A stretch of DNA of 64,000 nucleotides from an uncultured Armatimonadota bacterium (GCA_903927345.1 CAIYMO010000011.1:38418-102417), one strand, 5' to 3'; positions 47,304 to 55,808 are shown, counted from the stretch's first letter. Numbers and translations: made by a program. The notes: generated by a model not told the origin, from the sequence alone.

Positions 47304-49805
47304 GTGGCAGAAGAAAACAATACACCGCTGAATACGAGCATTGCCGTTGACCAAGAGCTTGGTCGCTCGTACGTCAACTATGCAATGTCGGTCATCATTG
47401 CCCGTGCGCTCCCAGATGTGCGCGACGGAATGAAGCCGGTTCAACGCCGAATTCTGTACGCAATGCGTGGCCTCAACCTGACGCCAGCAAATGCTCACAC
47501 GAAGTGTGCGAAGGTCACCGGTGAAACCACCGCTAACTTCCACCCGCACGGTAACGAAGTTGTCTACCCGACCCTCGTCCGCATGGCGCAACCCTGGTCG
47601 CTGCGATACCCACTGATCGACGGACAAGGTAACTTCGGTTCTGTTGACGGTGACTCTCCGGCTGCAATGCGATATACGGAGTGCCGACTCACCCCGATCG
47701 CGATGGAGCTCCTCGAAGACCTCGACCGCGAGACCGTCGACTTCACTCCCAACTATCTTCAGTCCACCAACGAGCCCCTCGTTCTTCCCGGCAAATTCCC
47801 GCACCTGCTCTGCAACGGAACCGAAGGAATTGCGGTTGGTATGGCAACCAAGCTTCCTCCGCACAACCTCACCGAGGTCTGTAACGGCATCCTCCACCGA
47901 ATCGATTACCCCGGATGCACGCTCGATGACATCATGGAGCACATCCCTGGACCTGACTTCCCAACTTACGGAATCATCATGGGCACCAAGGGCGTTCGCT
48001 CGGCATACGAAACCGGTCGTGGATCGATCGTCATGCAAGCCAAGACGATGATCGAACCAGGCGACGCTGGTAAATCTGTCATCGTCGTCACCGAGATTCC
48101 ATATCAGGTCAACAAGACGACCCTGATGAAGAATATCGCCACGATCGCCAAGGAGCGAAAGTTTGACGGAATCCTCAACGTGCAGGACTACTCGGACAAG
48201 CGCGGTATGCGCATGGAAATCGAAGTCCGACGTGACGTTAATCCAAATAAGGCGCTTAACTACCTTCTGAAGCACACCGCACTCCGAACTTCGTTCGGTT
48301 GTATCTTGCTCTCGCTGGTTGACGGTTCACCTCGTACCGCGCCACTCATGACGATGATTGATGAGTACATCAAGCACCGCCGTGACGTTATCGAACGCCG
48401 AACCAAATACGAGCTTTGCCGAGCGCTTGAAGAAGTCCACGTTCTTGAGGGCTACCAAATCGCCCGACGGTTCATGGACGAAGTCATCGCCCTGATCCGA
48501 AAGTCGCGAGACCCAGGTATCGCCCGAGCTGAACTCGTCCGTGAGTTCGACATGTCGGCGTTCCAGGCAAACACCATCCTTGCGATGCCACTCCGCCAAC
48601 TCACCATGATGGAGCAGGCGAAGCTGGAAGACGACTACAAGGCCGCTCTCCGAAAGACCCAAGACTTGCTCGACATCTTGAACAGCGAAGCTCGACTGAC
48701 GGCGGTCATGAAGGCAGAAATCGTTGGAATGCGCGACAAGCACGGCGACGAGCGACGAACCAAGATCCAAGCTCGGGAAGCTGGCGAGTTCACTGAAGAA
48801 GATTTGATTCCGGACGAGGAAGCAATCATCTCGATCTCGCGAGACGGCTACATCAAGCGAGTCAGCATCGATGCCTATCGCCAGCAGAAGCGCGGCGGTA
48901 AGGGCGTGAACAACACCCTTAAAGCCGACGACGAGCCAGCGCACCTCTTCCAGATTTCGACTCACCACACCATCCTGTTCTTCACGGACCGTGGTCGCGT
49001 CTACAAGCTCAAGGGCTACGAAATTCCGGAGACCGGTCGGTACGCCAAGGGCATGCCGGTCATCAACTACATCAGCATCGTTGGTGGCGAGCGAGTGACT
49101 GCAACGGTCAGCGTCAAGGACCTCACAAGCGACGGATTCCTCGCGATGATCACCAAGGGCACCGGACCGAAGCACAACGCAGAGATCAAGCGAACCCCGC
49201 TCTCCGCTTTTGCCAACATCCGAAACAACGGTTTGATTGCCTTCGATATCGAAGATGGCGACGAACTCGGCTGGGCGCTCCGAACAACCGGTAAAGATGA
49301 TCTCATCCTCGTAACCCGAGAAGGTCAGTCGATCCGATTCAGTGAAGAAGACGCCACATCGCGAAGCCGCGCAGCTGGTGGTGTCCGGGCTGTCCAATTC
49401 AAGGCAGGAAATCCTGACGACCAAGTTGTCACGGCAGCTGTCGTTGATGAAGCACTTTCACTTCTCGTCGTCTCCGAAAACGGATACGGCAAACGAACCG
49501 GTCTCGACGAGTACCGAGTCCAGAGCCGAGGCGGTTCAGGAATCCTTACGATGAACTGCACTGAGAAGACCGGAAAGGTCGTCGGTGCTGAAGTCGTTGA
49601 GAATGATGACCGACTTCTGTTGATGTCCACCAAGGGTAAGGGCATCCGAATGAAGGTCAAGGAGATTCGCACCACGGGCCGTGTTGCCCAAGGTGTCAAA
49701 CTCGTTAATCTCACCGGAGACGACCAAGTCGCTTCGATCGCTCGAATCGTCAAGGGAACCGACGACGGCGAAGGTGAAGAAGTCACCGAAAGCAACGAAG
49801 AATAA
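47304..49805 (+). CDS. gyrA: DNA gyrase subunit A
   Basis: GyrA (833 aa), the DNA-cleaving subunit of gyrase, a tetramer with GyrB that introduces negative supercoils. Catalytic Tyr124 is in AMRYTECRLTP. The C-terminal pinwheel carries the GyrA box QKRGGKGV near 529, which separates it from ParC. In the quinolone region, HPHGNEVVYPTLVRMAQ, the residues equivalent to Ser83 and Asp87 of E. coli are Glu85 and Pro89. GTG start. gyrB is not adjacent. The C-terminus is acidic (GEGEEVTESNEE). Arg codons are largely CGA. A hairpin follows. Confidence 0.97.
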   Translation: MAEENNTPLNTSIAVDQELGRSYVNYAMSVIIARALPDVRDGMKPVQRRILYAMRGLNLTPANAHTKCAKVTGETTANFHPHGNEVVYPTLVRMAQPWSLRYPLIDGQGNFGSVDGDSPAAMRYTECRLTPIAMELLEDLDRETVDFTPNYLQSTNEPLVLPGKFPHLLCNGTEGIAVGMATKLPPHNLTEVCNGILHRIDYPGCTLDDIMEHIPGPDFPTYGIIMGTKGVRSAYETGRGSIVMQAKTMIEPGDAGKSVIVVTEIPYQVNKTTLMKNIATIAKERKFDGILNVQDYSDKRGMRMEIEVRRDVNPNKALNYLLKHTALRTSFGCILLSLVDGSPRTAPLMTMIDEYIKHRRDVIERRTKYELCRALEEVHVLEGYQIARRFMDEVIALIRKSRDPGIARAELVREFDMSAFQANTILAMPLRQLTMMEQAKLEDDYKAALRKTQDLLDILNSEARLTAVMKAEIVGMRDKHGDERRTKIQAREAGEFTEEDLIPDEEAIISISRDGYIKRVSIDAYRQQKRGGKGVNNTLKADDEPAHLFQISTHHTILFFTDRGRVYKLKGYEIPETGRYAKGMPVINYISIVGGERVTATVSVKDLTSDGFLAMITKGTGPKHNAEIKRTPLSAFANIRNNGLIAFDIEDGDELGWALRTTGKDDLILVTREGQSIRFSEEDATSRSRAAGGVRAVQFKAGNPDDQVVTAAVVDEALSLLVVSENGYGKRTGLDEYRVQSRGGSGILTMNCTEKTGKVVGAEVVENDDRLLLMSTKGKGIRMKVKEIRTTGRVAQGVKLVNLTGDDQVASIARIVKGTDDGEGEEVTESNEE

Positions 49806-49808
49806 TCT

Positions 49809-50372
49809 TCAAGATGTGCGGGGCACTTTAAACGCCCCGCACACAAAGCTCCGATTCATATCGGGCAACACCACAAGCACCTGGCCAACAATATGCCCTC
49901 CTACTGGACTAAGTGTGAGTTGGGCCGAGATGTGATCTCGATAGACCTTGGTTTCCATCCGCTGAGTTTTAGGGTTGATGAACATCATCTGAGCCGAAGT
50001 CACCCCGATCGGCACTCTCCTTACTTCAGGAAACATCATTTGTCGATAGAGCAGACTGTCCCGCTTCATCGCCGATTGCCGAATGCCAATCGGTCTGCCT
50101 ACTGAGTCTTGCCTTGTAGTGAAGTAGACCACGATCCCCTGTCCATCACCTGCTTGGATAATGAGTCCATACACTCGTGCCGAATCCACAATCTTGCCGG
50201 TCAGATCTTTGGATGCAAGCCTGTTGACCGGCCTCAGAGAGACCGTTGTAGGAGCTAATAGCTGTTCGCGAACCCTGCCATAAACTCTCTTGGACGGAAT
50301 TGGAACCCGACTATAGTCCCCCGCAATTGAGCACGAAACCAATCCCACCAAAGCAAGCCCACAAAACCTCAC
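49809..50372 (-). CDS. Predicted lipoprotein of unknown function
   Basis: A 187-residue protein, GTG start: VRFCGLALVGLVSCSIAGD, with a lipobox-like LVGLVSC site (Cys at residue 14). The mature part is rich in beta strands, e.g. YGLIIQAGDGQGIVVYFTTRQ and HIVGQVLVVLP. It contains no recognised domain. The last ~10 codons overlap the hairpin that may terminate gyrA (49815-49843), so this small gene is convergent with gyrA. Function unknown. Confidence 0.55.
   Translation of the reverse strand: MRFCGLALVGLVSCSIAGDYSRVPIPSKRVYGRVREQLLAPTTVSLRPVNRLASKDLTGKIVDSARVYGLIIQAGDGQGIVVYFTTRQDSVGRPIGIRQSAMKRDSLLYRQMMFPEVRRVPIGVTSAQMMFINPKTQRMETKVYRDHISAQLTLSPVGGHIVGQVLVVLPDMNRSFVCGAFKVPRTS
49815..49843 (+). 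terminator. Stem-loop after gyrA, overlapping the end of the convergent gene
   Basis: A 10-bp stem TGTGCGGGGC / GCCCCGCACA (49815-49824, 49834-49843) around a 9-base loop, 9 bases after the gyrA stop. No T-run follows, so efficiency is uncertain. The same bases encode the C-terminus of the convergent lipoprotein. Confidence 0.5.
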
Positions 50373-50416
50373 AATAAGGCATAGGGCAAGCCCCGTACCA
50401 AACCAGATTCGGAAAC

Positions 50417-51565
50417 CTACTTCAGCAGCTTCTTTTGAATAAATCGTCGAGCTGGAGTTTCAACGTATTTCCAAACTAAGAACGACAGCAAGCACGTTCC
50501 GATCAGAGTGATCGTGAAGAATGTCCAGTCCTGGGGCGCCTCGCGGTCTCGTAGTCCAAGTTTGAGAAGTATAAGGCTTGACCACGTAAAGACAGCCGAC
50601 TGAAGCAAGTACATTGAGTAACTTGTCTCCCCCAACACGATCCAGAATCGCTTGAATGCGCCGGATGGAGCTGTCTCCTGCTGATAAAACTCAAGACCAA
50701 GAGCAAAAATTAAGAACGTATAGCAAACTTGAAGCCCTACGAAAATGAGACTCGGAAGTCCAACTTCTGGGGTCAATGTCTGATAAGCAAGGGCGATCCC
50801 AACGGCTGTCAGCTGAAGTTCGCGTCTTCGCTTGATCCGGGGTCCCCAGTGAAGTAGCAACATGCCTGCAGCCATCCCCATCGCGAATGGGGGCAAGTTG
50901 GCAAGTGGCAACGCCGCGCTATCCGCCAAAGATAATCGCTCAGCTAATCCGCCCTTCTGTTCACCTAATGTCTGGAGAAGACGAAAAATAAGGGGACCTG
51001 CAGCGAAGGATGCCAACGCGACACCAATTGCCGAAGCCGGTTTCAACTTGACGAAATGAGGAATCAGGAACGGGAAGAGAATGTAGAACAGGAGCTCAGA
51101 CGAGAGACTCCACCCCTGCAACATCCAGTTGAATGACTTATGGGGATCAATCGTTCCTAGGTACCAGCCATCAGTCATAGTCAGCTTAGAAATGACATAA
51201 ACGGGAACGTTTAACGTTGGAGGAATCCCTACTGATTTGATCCAGTTGTATGCGCCTTGCAGACTCATAATGAGCGCGAAGAAGTATGCAGGATAGATGC
51301 GTGCAAATCGATTGACGAGGAACTTCTTTGCATCAATTCCGGCTGACTGATAACGCGCTCCGTAGACAACAACCATCAGGAGCCCCGACAGGATGAAGAA
51401 CAAATGAACACCTGCGCTCCCGCGATTGAGTAAGTTGCGGAGAGGGCTTGGGCCATGCTCAAGCATTTGGTATGCGTAGTGGTCGCAGAACACCATGAAC
51501 GCGGCGAAGAAGCGAACGATTGTCAATGATTCGGCCCTGTTTTGAGTCGGCGAATGAAGAGCCAT
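50417..51565 (-). CDS. Acyltransferase 3 family membrane protein
   Basis: A 382-residue polytopic membrane protein of the acyltransferase-3 (OafA/NodX) family. It opens with TIVRFFAAFMVFCDHYAYQML, with the conserved RFxAAxxVxxxH helix, and has SGVHLFFILSGLLMVVVYGARY-like sequence near residue 47 (GVHLFFILSGLLM). About ten transmembrane helices are evident. Such enzymes add acetyl or other acyl groups to polysaccharides or lipids. There is no polysaccharide gene cluster nearby. Divergent from the zeta-like gene, 70 bases between starts. Confidence 0.88.
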   Translation of the reverse strand: MALHSPTQNRAESLTIVRFFAAFMVFCDHYAYQMLEHGPSPLRNLLNRGSAGVHLFFILSGLLMVVVYGARYQSAGIDAKKFLVNRFARIYPAYFFALIMSLQGAYNWIKSVGIPPTLNVPVYVISKLTMTDGWYLGTIDPHKSFNWMLQGWSLSSELLFYILFPFLIPHFVKLKPASAIGVALASFAAGPLIFRLLQTLGEQKGGLAERLSLADSAALPLANLPPFAMGMAAGMLLLHWGPRIKRRRELQLTAVGIALAYQTLTPEVGLPSLIFVGLQVCYTFLIFALGLEFYQQETAPSGAFKRFWIVLGETSYSMYLLQSAVFTWSSLILLKLGLRDREAPQDWTFFTITLIGTCLLSFLVWKYVETPARRFIQKKLLK

Positions 51566-51621
51566 GTACGTTGACCTGCGGGATAAACAATACCCACCAA
51601 AGTTATCGGTCGACTCCGATG

Positions 51622-51627
51622 TAAACT
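51622..51627 (+). promoter_or_regulatory. -10 element (TAAACT) of the zeta-like operon
   Basis: TAAACT, 7 bases, then the TTG start at 51635. Confidence 0.5.
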
Positions 51628-51634
51628 GAACCTA

Positions 51635-52219
51635 TTGAACGCTTCTCCTTCACCGCAAGCAGTGATCATTGCGGGACCCAATGGGTCGGGTAAGTCAACT
51701 GCGGCGACCCGTCTCCTCCCCGACGGAATGGTTTTTGTCAACGCCGATATGATCGCGCAAAAGCTTTCTGGCGAAAAGGGAACCAGTGCGGATATCAACG
51801 CCGGAAGGCTTCTGCTGGCCCAGGTTGAAGCTCTGGAGTCAAATCGCGAAGACTTTGCTTTTGAAACAACGTTGGCAAGCAAAATGCTTGCGACCCGGGT
51901 AGCCGGCTGGCAACAACGAGGTTATCAAGTCCACCTGATCTTCTTCTGGCTACCCAGCGAGGAACTAGCGTGTCTGAGGGTCGAAGGAAGAGTCCGAGAT
52001 GGCGGACATCGCGTTCCCGAAGAAACCATCCGACGGCGTTACCAGTCGGGGTTGAAGCTCTTCTTTAACTCGTATGTCCCCATCGTCGACACGTGGCGGC
52101 TCTATGACAATTCGGTGAATGCCGCGCCAAAGCTCATCGCCCGAGGCGACTCAACTGGCTCGTGTTCCGTGATGCTCCCAGAGATCTGGAATAAACTGAG
52201 TGAGGAGTTCCAGGCATGA
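51635..52219 (+). CDS. Zeta-toxin-like P-loop kinase
   Basis: A 194-residue P-loop protein of the zeta toxin / COG4185 family. Walker A is AGPNGSGKST at residues 13-22, NADMIAQ near 36 is the usual second motif, and FETTLASK near 70 with the RxxxR-rich VRDGGHRVPEETIRRRYQSGLKLF segment near 121 completes the pattern. Zeta toxins phosphorylate UDP-N-acetylglucosamine or similar nucleotides; whether this one is toxic is inference. TTG start. Its stop overlaps the start of a 57-residue gene by 4 bases (ATGA), as in toxin-antitoxin pairs. Confidence 0.8.
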   Translation: MNASPSPQAVIIAGPNGSGKSTAATRLLPDGMVFVNADMIAQKLSGEKGTSADINAGRLLLAQVEALESNREDFAFETTLASKMLATRVAGWQQRGYQVHLIFFWLPSEELACLRVEGRVRDGGHRVPEETIRRRYQSGLKLFFNSYVPIVDTWRLYDNSVNAAPKLIARGDSTGSCSVMLPEIWNKLSEEFQA

Positions 52220-52389
52220 ACAACCGTGACGAATTGGCAAACCGATTCAACCGAGATGAAGAAGTTCATCAGGCGGTGAGCGACGCTGTTCGAGACGCCC
52301 TTGAAGAGCACGCCCGAAAAGGGAATCATGTCGTGGTTTGGAAGGACGGAAAGGCCGTTTGGGTGCCTGCGACCGGGGAAACTGAATAG
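52216..52389 (+). CDS. Small partner protein of the zeta-like kinase (candidate antitoxin)
   Basis: A 57-residue gene, too short for a routine ORF cutoff, starting with ATG that overlaps the kinase stop. The protein reads MNNRDELANRFNRDEEV..., an acidic helix, then HARKGNHVVVWKDGKAVWVPA. The latter pattern (a basic His/Arg/Lys stretch, then VVWKDGKAVWVP) is one I have seen, from memory, in small proteins next to zeta-like ATPases, often described as hypothetical. It contains no DNA-binding motif. The tight coupling suggests that it is the antidote or cofactor of the kinase, which is inference. Confidence 0.7.
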   Translation: MNNRDELANRFNRDEEVHQAVSDAVRDALEEHARKGNHVVVWKDGKAVWVPATGETE

Positions 52390-52395
52390 AACCGA

Positions 52396-52593
52396 ATGTT
52401 AAACGAAGAAACCAATATCGTTGCGATCCAATTTACGATTGCCATCGCGACCATCCTATTTCTCGCCGTCATGTGGGGCGGCTTGTGGTACTTCGTCAAA
52501 TTTAAAGGCAAAGACCTTCGCTACCGAGGCCGGGTTGTCGAGTATTTCAGCGTCCAGGAAACTGAAGGCTCAGAGACCAAGCCCTCGGAATAG
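52396..52593 (+). CDS. Small single-pass membrane protein
   Basis: A 65-residue protein, MLNEETNIVAIQFTIAIATILFLAVMWGGLWYFVKFKGKD..., with one central transmembrane helix (~11-34) and a positive cytosolic flank. It follows the 57-aa gene by 6 bases and could be the third gene of the same unit or an unrelated small envelope protein. No family recognised. Confidence 0.5.
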   Translation: MLNEETNIVAIQFTIAIATILFLAVMWGGLWYFVKFKGKDLRYRGRVVEYFSVQETEGSETKPSE

Positions 52594-52602
52594 CAGTAGC
52601 GT

Positions 52603-52644
52603 GTCTCCGCGCAAACCGTAAACTAGATGGAAGCGCGCGGAGAC
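52603..52644. other. Inverted repeat between convergent genes
   Basis: A perfect 10-bp stem GTCTCCGCGC / GCGCGGAGAC (52603-52612, 52635-52644) around a 22-base loop, without a T-run. It lies between the small membrane protein and the PEP-CTERM gene and may end both transcripts or protect RNA. Confidence 0.5.
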
Positions 52645-52654
52645 ATTGTCCCGA

Positions 52655-53788
52655 TTACTTTCCGTGCTTGCGACGTCGGACGAGTCCGGCAATTCCAAGT
52701 CCCAAAACTGCCATAGTTCCAGGCTCGGGAACGGGCGCCCACTTGATCGCGTAAGTTCTGCCATCTGCATCGTTTCCGTATCCAACGATATCGCCGCTTT
52801 CAGAAATGCCCGTTGCTGTACTCGTGACAAACGCAACTGCCGAGGAACTTAGCAGTGAATGAAGATCAATGTAACCAGATGCGCTTCCTGTCCAAAGCAA
52901 TGCGCGAGGAGCACTTGATCCAGTTAAGTATCCAAATCCGACTTGTGTGTTGCCGTAAACAGCCTCTGCGTAGGATTGATCAAATCCTGTTGGATTTAGA
53001 TCGATATAACTTGCTGCAGTTCCGTTCCACAACATGGCATGAGACTTGCCACCGGTTACTCCCCAGCCTACTTGGCTGTTGCCTGACACTCCCCGTGCAA
53101 GTGAGCCGGTGTATCCGGTTGGGTTCAAATCCACAAAGCTTGATGCACTACCATTCCAGAGAATGGCATGAGTGACACTGTTAGGATCGGCCGTTGTCGC
53201 AGACCCAACTTGGAAGCCCCCTGAAACTCCGTAGGCTACAGATCGCTGGAATCCTGTCGGGTGAAGGTTTACCGCGCTTGCCGCAGTACCTTGCCAAAAG
53301 ATTGCTCTGGAGGAACTCCAGCCCAGGCCATTTGTCGCAGTTCCGACCTGGGAACTACCCGAAACTGAATAAGCAATTGACTTTTCAAATCCAGCCGGGT
53401 TCAAGTCAACAACGCTAGTCGCAGTGCCATTCCAAATCAAGGCGTGCTCCTTCCCTCCAGCAGAGGTCAATCCATGTCCAACTTGATAACTGCCCGAAAC
53501 ACCAAATGCATTAGACCAGGAAAATCCGGTCGGGTGAAGGTCTACAAGGCTGGAGGAGCTGCCGTTCCACAATGCTGCTCTACTCGAACCTGCTCCTAAT
53601 TCGGAAGTATAGTCGGCCACAAATCCAATCTGCGCTGCACCACCCGCACCGTGAGCTGCTGAGGCGTATGAGCCAGCAGAGCTAGGAGGATTCAACACTG
53701 TTGCAGTGAATTGTGCGTTTGCTGTCGAGCAGATGGCAATGAGACACCCTAACGCAAAACCATGTCGATGAGAAAATGTATGATTCAT
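52655..53788 (-). CDS. PEP-CTERM repeat protein
   Basis: A 377-residue exported protein with signal MNHTFSHRHGFALGCLIAICSTANA, chosen because the longer frame lacks a start near it. The middle holds six to seven tandem ~42-residue repeats of the kind LWNGxASxxxDLNPTGFxxSxAxxVSGNxQVG. The C-terminus is a PEP-CTERM sorting signal: PEPGTMAVLGLGIAGLVRRRKHGK, that is, VPEP motif, hydrophobic helix and basic tail. Such proteins are handled by exosortase, which is not encoded here. The repeats likely form a beta structure on the cell surface. Confidence 0.85.
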   Translation of the reverse strand: MNHTFSHRHGFALGCLIAICSTANAQFTATVLNPPSSAGSYASAAHGAGGAAQIGFVADYTSELGAGSSRAALWNGSSSSLVDLHPTGFSWSNAFGVSGSYQVGHGLTSAGGKEHALIWNGTATSVVDLNPAGFEKSIAYSVSGSSQVGTATNGLGWSSSRAIFWQGTAASAVNLHPTGFQRSVAYGVSGGFQVGSATTADPNSVTHAILWNGSASSFVDLNPTGYTGSLARGVSGNSQVGWGVTGGKSHAMLWNGTAASYIDLNPTGFDQSYAEAVYGNTQVGFGYLTGSSAPRALLWTGSASGYIDLHSLLSSSAVAFVTSTATGISESGDIVGYGNDADGRTYAIKWAPVPEPGTMAVLGLGIAGLVRRRKHGK

Positions 53789-53865
53789 GGGAATTATCCT
53801 GATTGAGAACCTTGAGCGGTTTGTCAAGTATCTCACAGCTCCTCAGAGGTGATACCTCGTTAAAA

Positions 53866-53881
53866 TGCCAGATTTCTGGCA
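53866..53881. repeat. Palindromic 16-base sequence upstream of the PEP-CTERM gene
   Basis: TGCCAGATTTCTGGCA at 53866-53881 is a 7-bp inverted repeat with a 2-base centre, about 78 bases upstream of the PEP-CTERM start, on the divergent side of the beta-CASP gene end. It could be an operator or part of a hairpin; no T-run. Confidence 0.45.
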
Positions 53882-53937
53882 AACTATTGGGCTTTATCAG
53901 GACTTTGGACTCACGTAGTTATTGCCGATGACCTTGG

Positions 53938-55320
53938 CTAATTCCCTAGTTCGGCCGTGTACCCAAACTCTGGAATTTCGACCTCCCAGCCGAGCTCATC
54001 CTTGATCTTTGCGGCCAACACTTCTTGTGCCTCAGGCTCGCCGTGGACAATGAACGTTTTCTTCGGCGGAGTACGGAAGAAGCTCAACCAGTTCATCATT
54101 TCCTTCTGATCACAGTGAGCGCTTAACGAGTTGAGTTTATCGACTCGAGCGCGAACGGCGACATCTTCACCAAAGATCGTGACGTAAGGCTTTCCTTCAA
54201 TGAGGTCGCGCCCCAAGGTGCCCTCGGCCTGGTAACCCGTAAACAGAACCAGCGTATTCTCGTCGCCCAAGCGGCTGCGGAGATGATGCTTGATACGCCC
54301 GCCATTTGCCATTCCAGAACCGCTGATCACGATCTGTGGACCATCTTGCCGATTCAACGCCTTTGACTGCTCCCGATCCCGAACGTAGTTCAGGTTGGCG
54401 GGTTCAAGTTCACTTGAACCTTCAGCGATCGAGATCTTCATCTCATCATCATGCTCTTCTTTAGCCTGAGCATAGGCATGGGTCGCAGAGACCGCCATCG
54501 GCGAGTCAATGTAGATCGGAATCCGTGGCATCCGACCCTCATCCTGAAGCTGCTTGAAGAAGTACATCAACTCTTGCGTCCGTCCGATAGCGAACGAGGG
54601 GACCAGAATCGTTCCGCCGTTCTGCCAAGCCCACTGGCAGGCCTCCTCAAGCCGGGCCATTGGGTCTTCGTCCGAGTGGATCCGATTGCCGTAGGTGGAC
54701 TCAATAACGAGGTAGTCACAGTAATCGACGACCTCGGGATCTTTGATGATCGGGGTGTCGTACCGTCCCAGATCACCACTCATAAGCAGAATCTCTCCAT
54801 TGGGAAGCGCAATTTCGACAAAAGCTGATCCAAGGATGTGTCCAGCAGGCTTATACACCCAACTTGCCCCACCGGGGAGTTCGTGCCGCTCGTGGTACTT
54901 GACTGGCTTCAGGAGTTTGAGTGCACGGTAAGCGTCCTCTTCTGTGTACAGCGGCTGGGCTGAAGTCCTAAGACCGTGCTTGCTGTGGAATCTCGCCTCC
55001 TCTTCTTGAAGACGTCCTGAGTCGGGAAGAGAAATCCGACACAGCGCAATGGTCGCCGCAGTGGCATAGATTGGACCGTTGAATCCATCCTTCACTAGCC
55101 GAGGAAGCATTCCTATGTGGTCAGTGTGGGCGTGAGTCAGGATGGCGGCGTCAAGCTCGCTAGGCTGAAAAGGGAACTCATCCCAGTTCAAATCGCGCAG
55201 CAACTTGGATCCCTGAAACAGTCCGCAATCGATCAGAATCTTGGCTTTGCCAACGCTCAAAAGATGCTTTGAGCCAGTAACAGTGCGCGTTGCGCCAAAG
55301 AACGAGAGCGAGGGCGTCAT
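53938..55320 (-). CDS. Beta-CASP metallo-beta-lactamase nuclease (RNA-processing type)
   Basis: A 460-residue protein starting MTPSLSFFGATRTVTGSKHLL; I prefer this ATG (6-base spacing to a TACAAT element) over a start five codons earlier. Metal-binding core: LTHAHTDHIGMLPRLV near residue 61, with the HxHxDH motif, and the SGDLGRYD region near 180. The beta-CASP segment VPSFAIGRTQELMYFF (~240) and the C-terminal KKTFIVHGEPEAQ (near 430) complete the CPSF/Int-like nuclease. It is probably an exo- or endoribonuclease. Confidence 0.88.
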   Translation of the reverse strand: MTPSLSFFGATRTVTGSKHLLSVGKAKILIDCGLFQGSKLLRDLNWDEFPFQPSELDAAILTHAHTDHIGMLPRLVKDGFNGPIYATAATIALCRISLPDSGRLQEEEARFHSKHGLRTSAQPLYTEEDAYRALKLLKPVKYHERHELPGGASWVYKPAGHILGSAFVEIALPNGEILLMSGDLGRYDTPIIKDPEVVDYCDYLVIESTYGNRIHSDEDPMARLEEACQWAWQNGGTILVPSFAIGRTQELMYFFKQLQDEGRMPRIPIYIDSPMAVSATHAYAQAKEEHDDEMKISIAEGSSELEPANLNYVRDREQSKALNRQDGPQIVISGSGMANGGRIKHHLRSRLGDENTLVLFTGYQAEGTLGRDLIEGKPYVTIFGEDVAVRARVDKLNSLSAHCDQKEMMNWLSFFRTPPKKTFIVHGEPEAQEVLAAKIKDELGWEVEIPEFGYTAELGN

Positions 55321-55326
55321 GCGCCC

Positions 55327-55332
55327 ATTGTA
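55327..55332 (-). promoter_or_regulatory. -10 element (TACAAT) of the beta-CASP gene
   Basis: On the minus strand TACAAT, 6 bases, then ATG at 55320. Confidence 0.55.
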
Positions 55333-55340
55333 CATTCAAC

Positions 55341-55808
55341 CTACTTAAATGGCGGCCAAATTAATTCGTCTTTGTTTAGCCGCGAGGAGCGAAGCACAAT
55401 GCCCTTATCGACATACCACTTACCCGACTTCTCGTTGCGGCCCATTTTGATTTTCATAATGGGATAGTCATAGCCTCCCCAACTCTCAGCTTCGCGGGAG
55501 ACTAATAGAACGTAAGCTGTGTTCTTCGCAACGTGCATGATGCGAACTTCTTCGATCTTTCCTTGCAAGGGACATCGCTCAGACCTGAAATAGTTCTTAA
55601 CCGTAGGTAGCAAAACCGCCTTGTAGCGTTTGCCCTGTATCCACATGTAGGCAAATGGCGAACCAAGAGTGAACAGGATGCAAGCCAAGGTGACCTTCGC
55701 CATCGGAAATTCTGGTTTGCCAGGACCGATTTTGAACATGGCGATCACAAACGCAATGATGGCGCCAAGTATCCCTCCTGTTGCCAAATACACCAGCCAG
55801 TCGATCAT
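55341..55808 (-). CDS. Hypothetical membrane protein (155 aa)
   Basis: A 155-residue protein, MIDWLVYLATGGILGAIIAFVIAMF..., with two N-terminal membrane segments (~3-25 and ~37-55) followed by a basic, beta-rich domain that includes SRSERCPLQGK-like Cys. A start 48 bases earlier is possible (55856), overlapping the CDF transporter gene. I do not recognise the family. It is the third gene downstream of the Nramp/CDF transporters. Confidence 0.5.
   Translation of the reverse strand: MIDWLVYLATGGILGAIIAFVIAMFKIGPGKPEFPMAKVTLACILFTLGSPFAYMWIQGKRYKAVLLPTVKNYFRSERCPLQGKIEEVRIMHVAKNTAYVLLVSREAESWGGYDYPIMKIKMGRNEKSGKWYVDKGIVLRSSRLNKDELIWPPFK

Noticed and set aside
47259..48275. 338-aa minus-strand open frame opposite gyrA (and a 365-aa one at 48327-49424)
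   Set aside because: Both are long only because gyrA's codon use leaves the antisense frame open; no start signals or domains.
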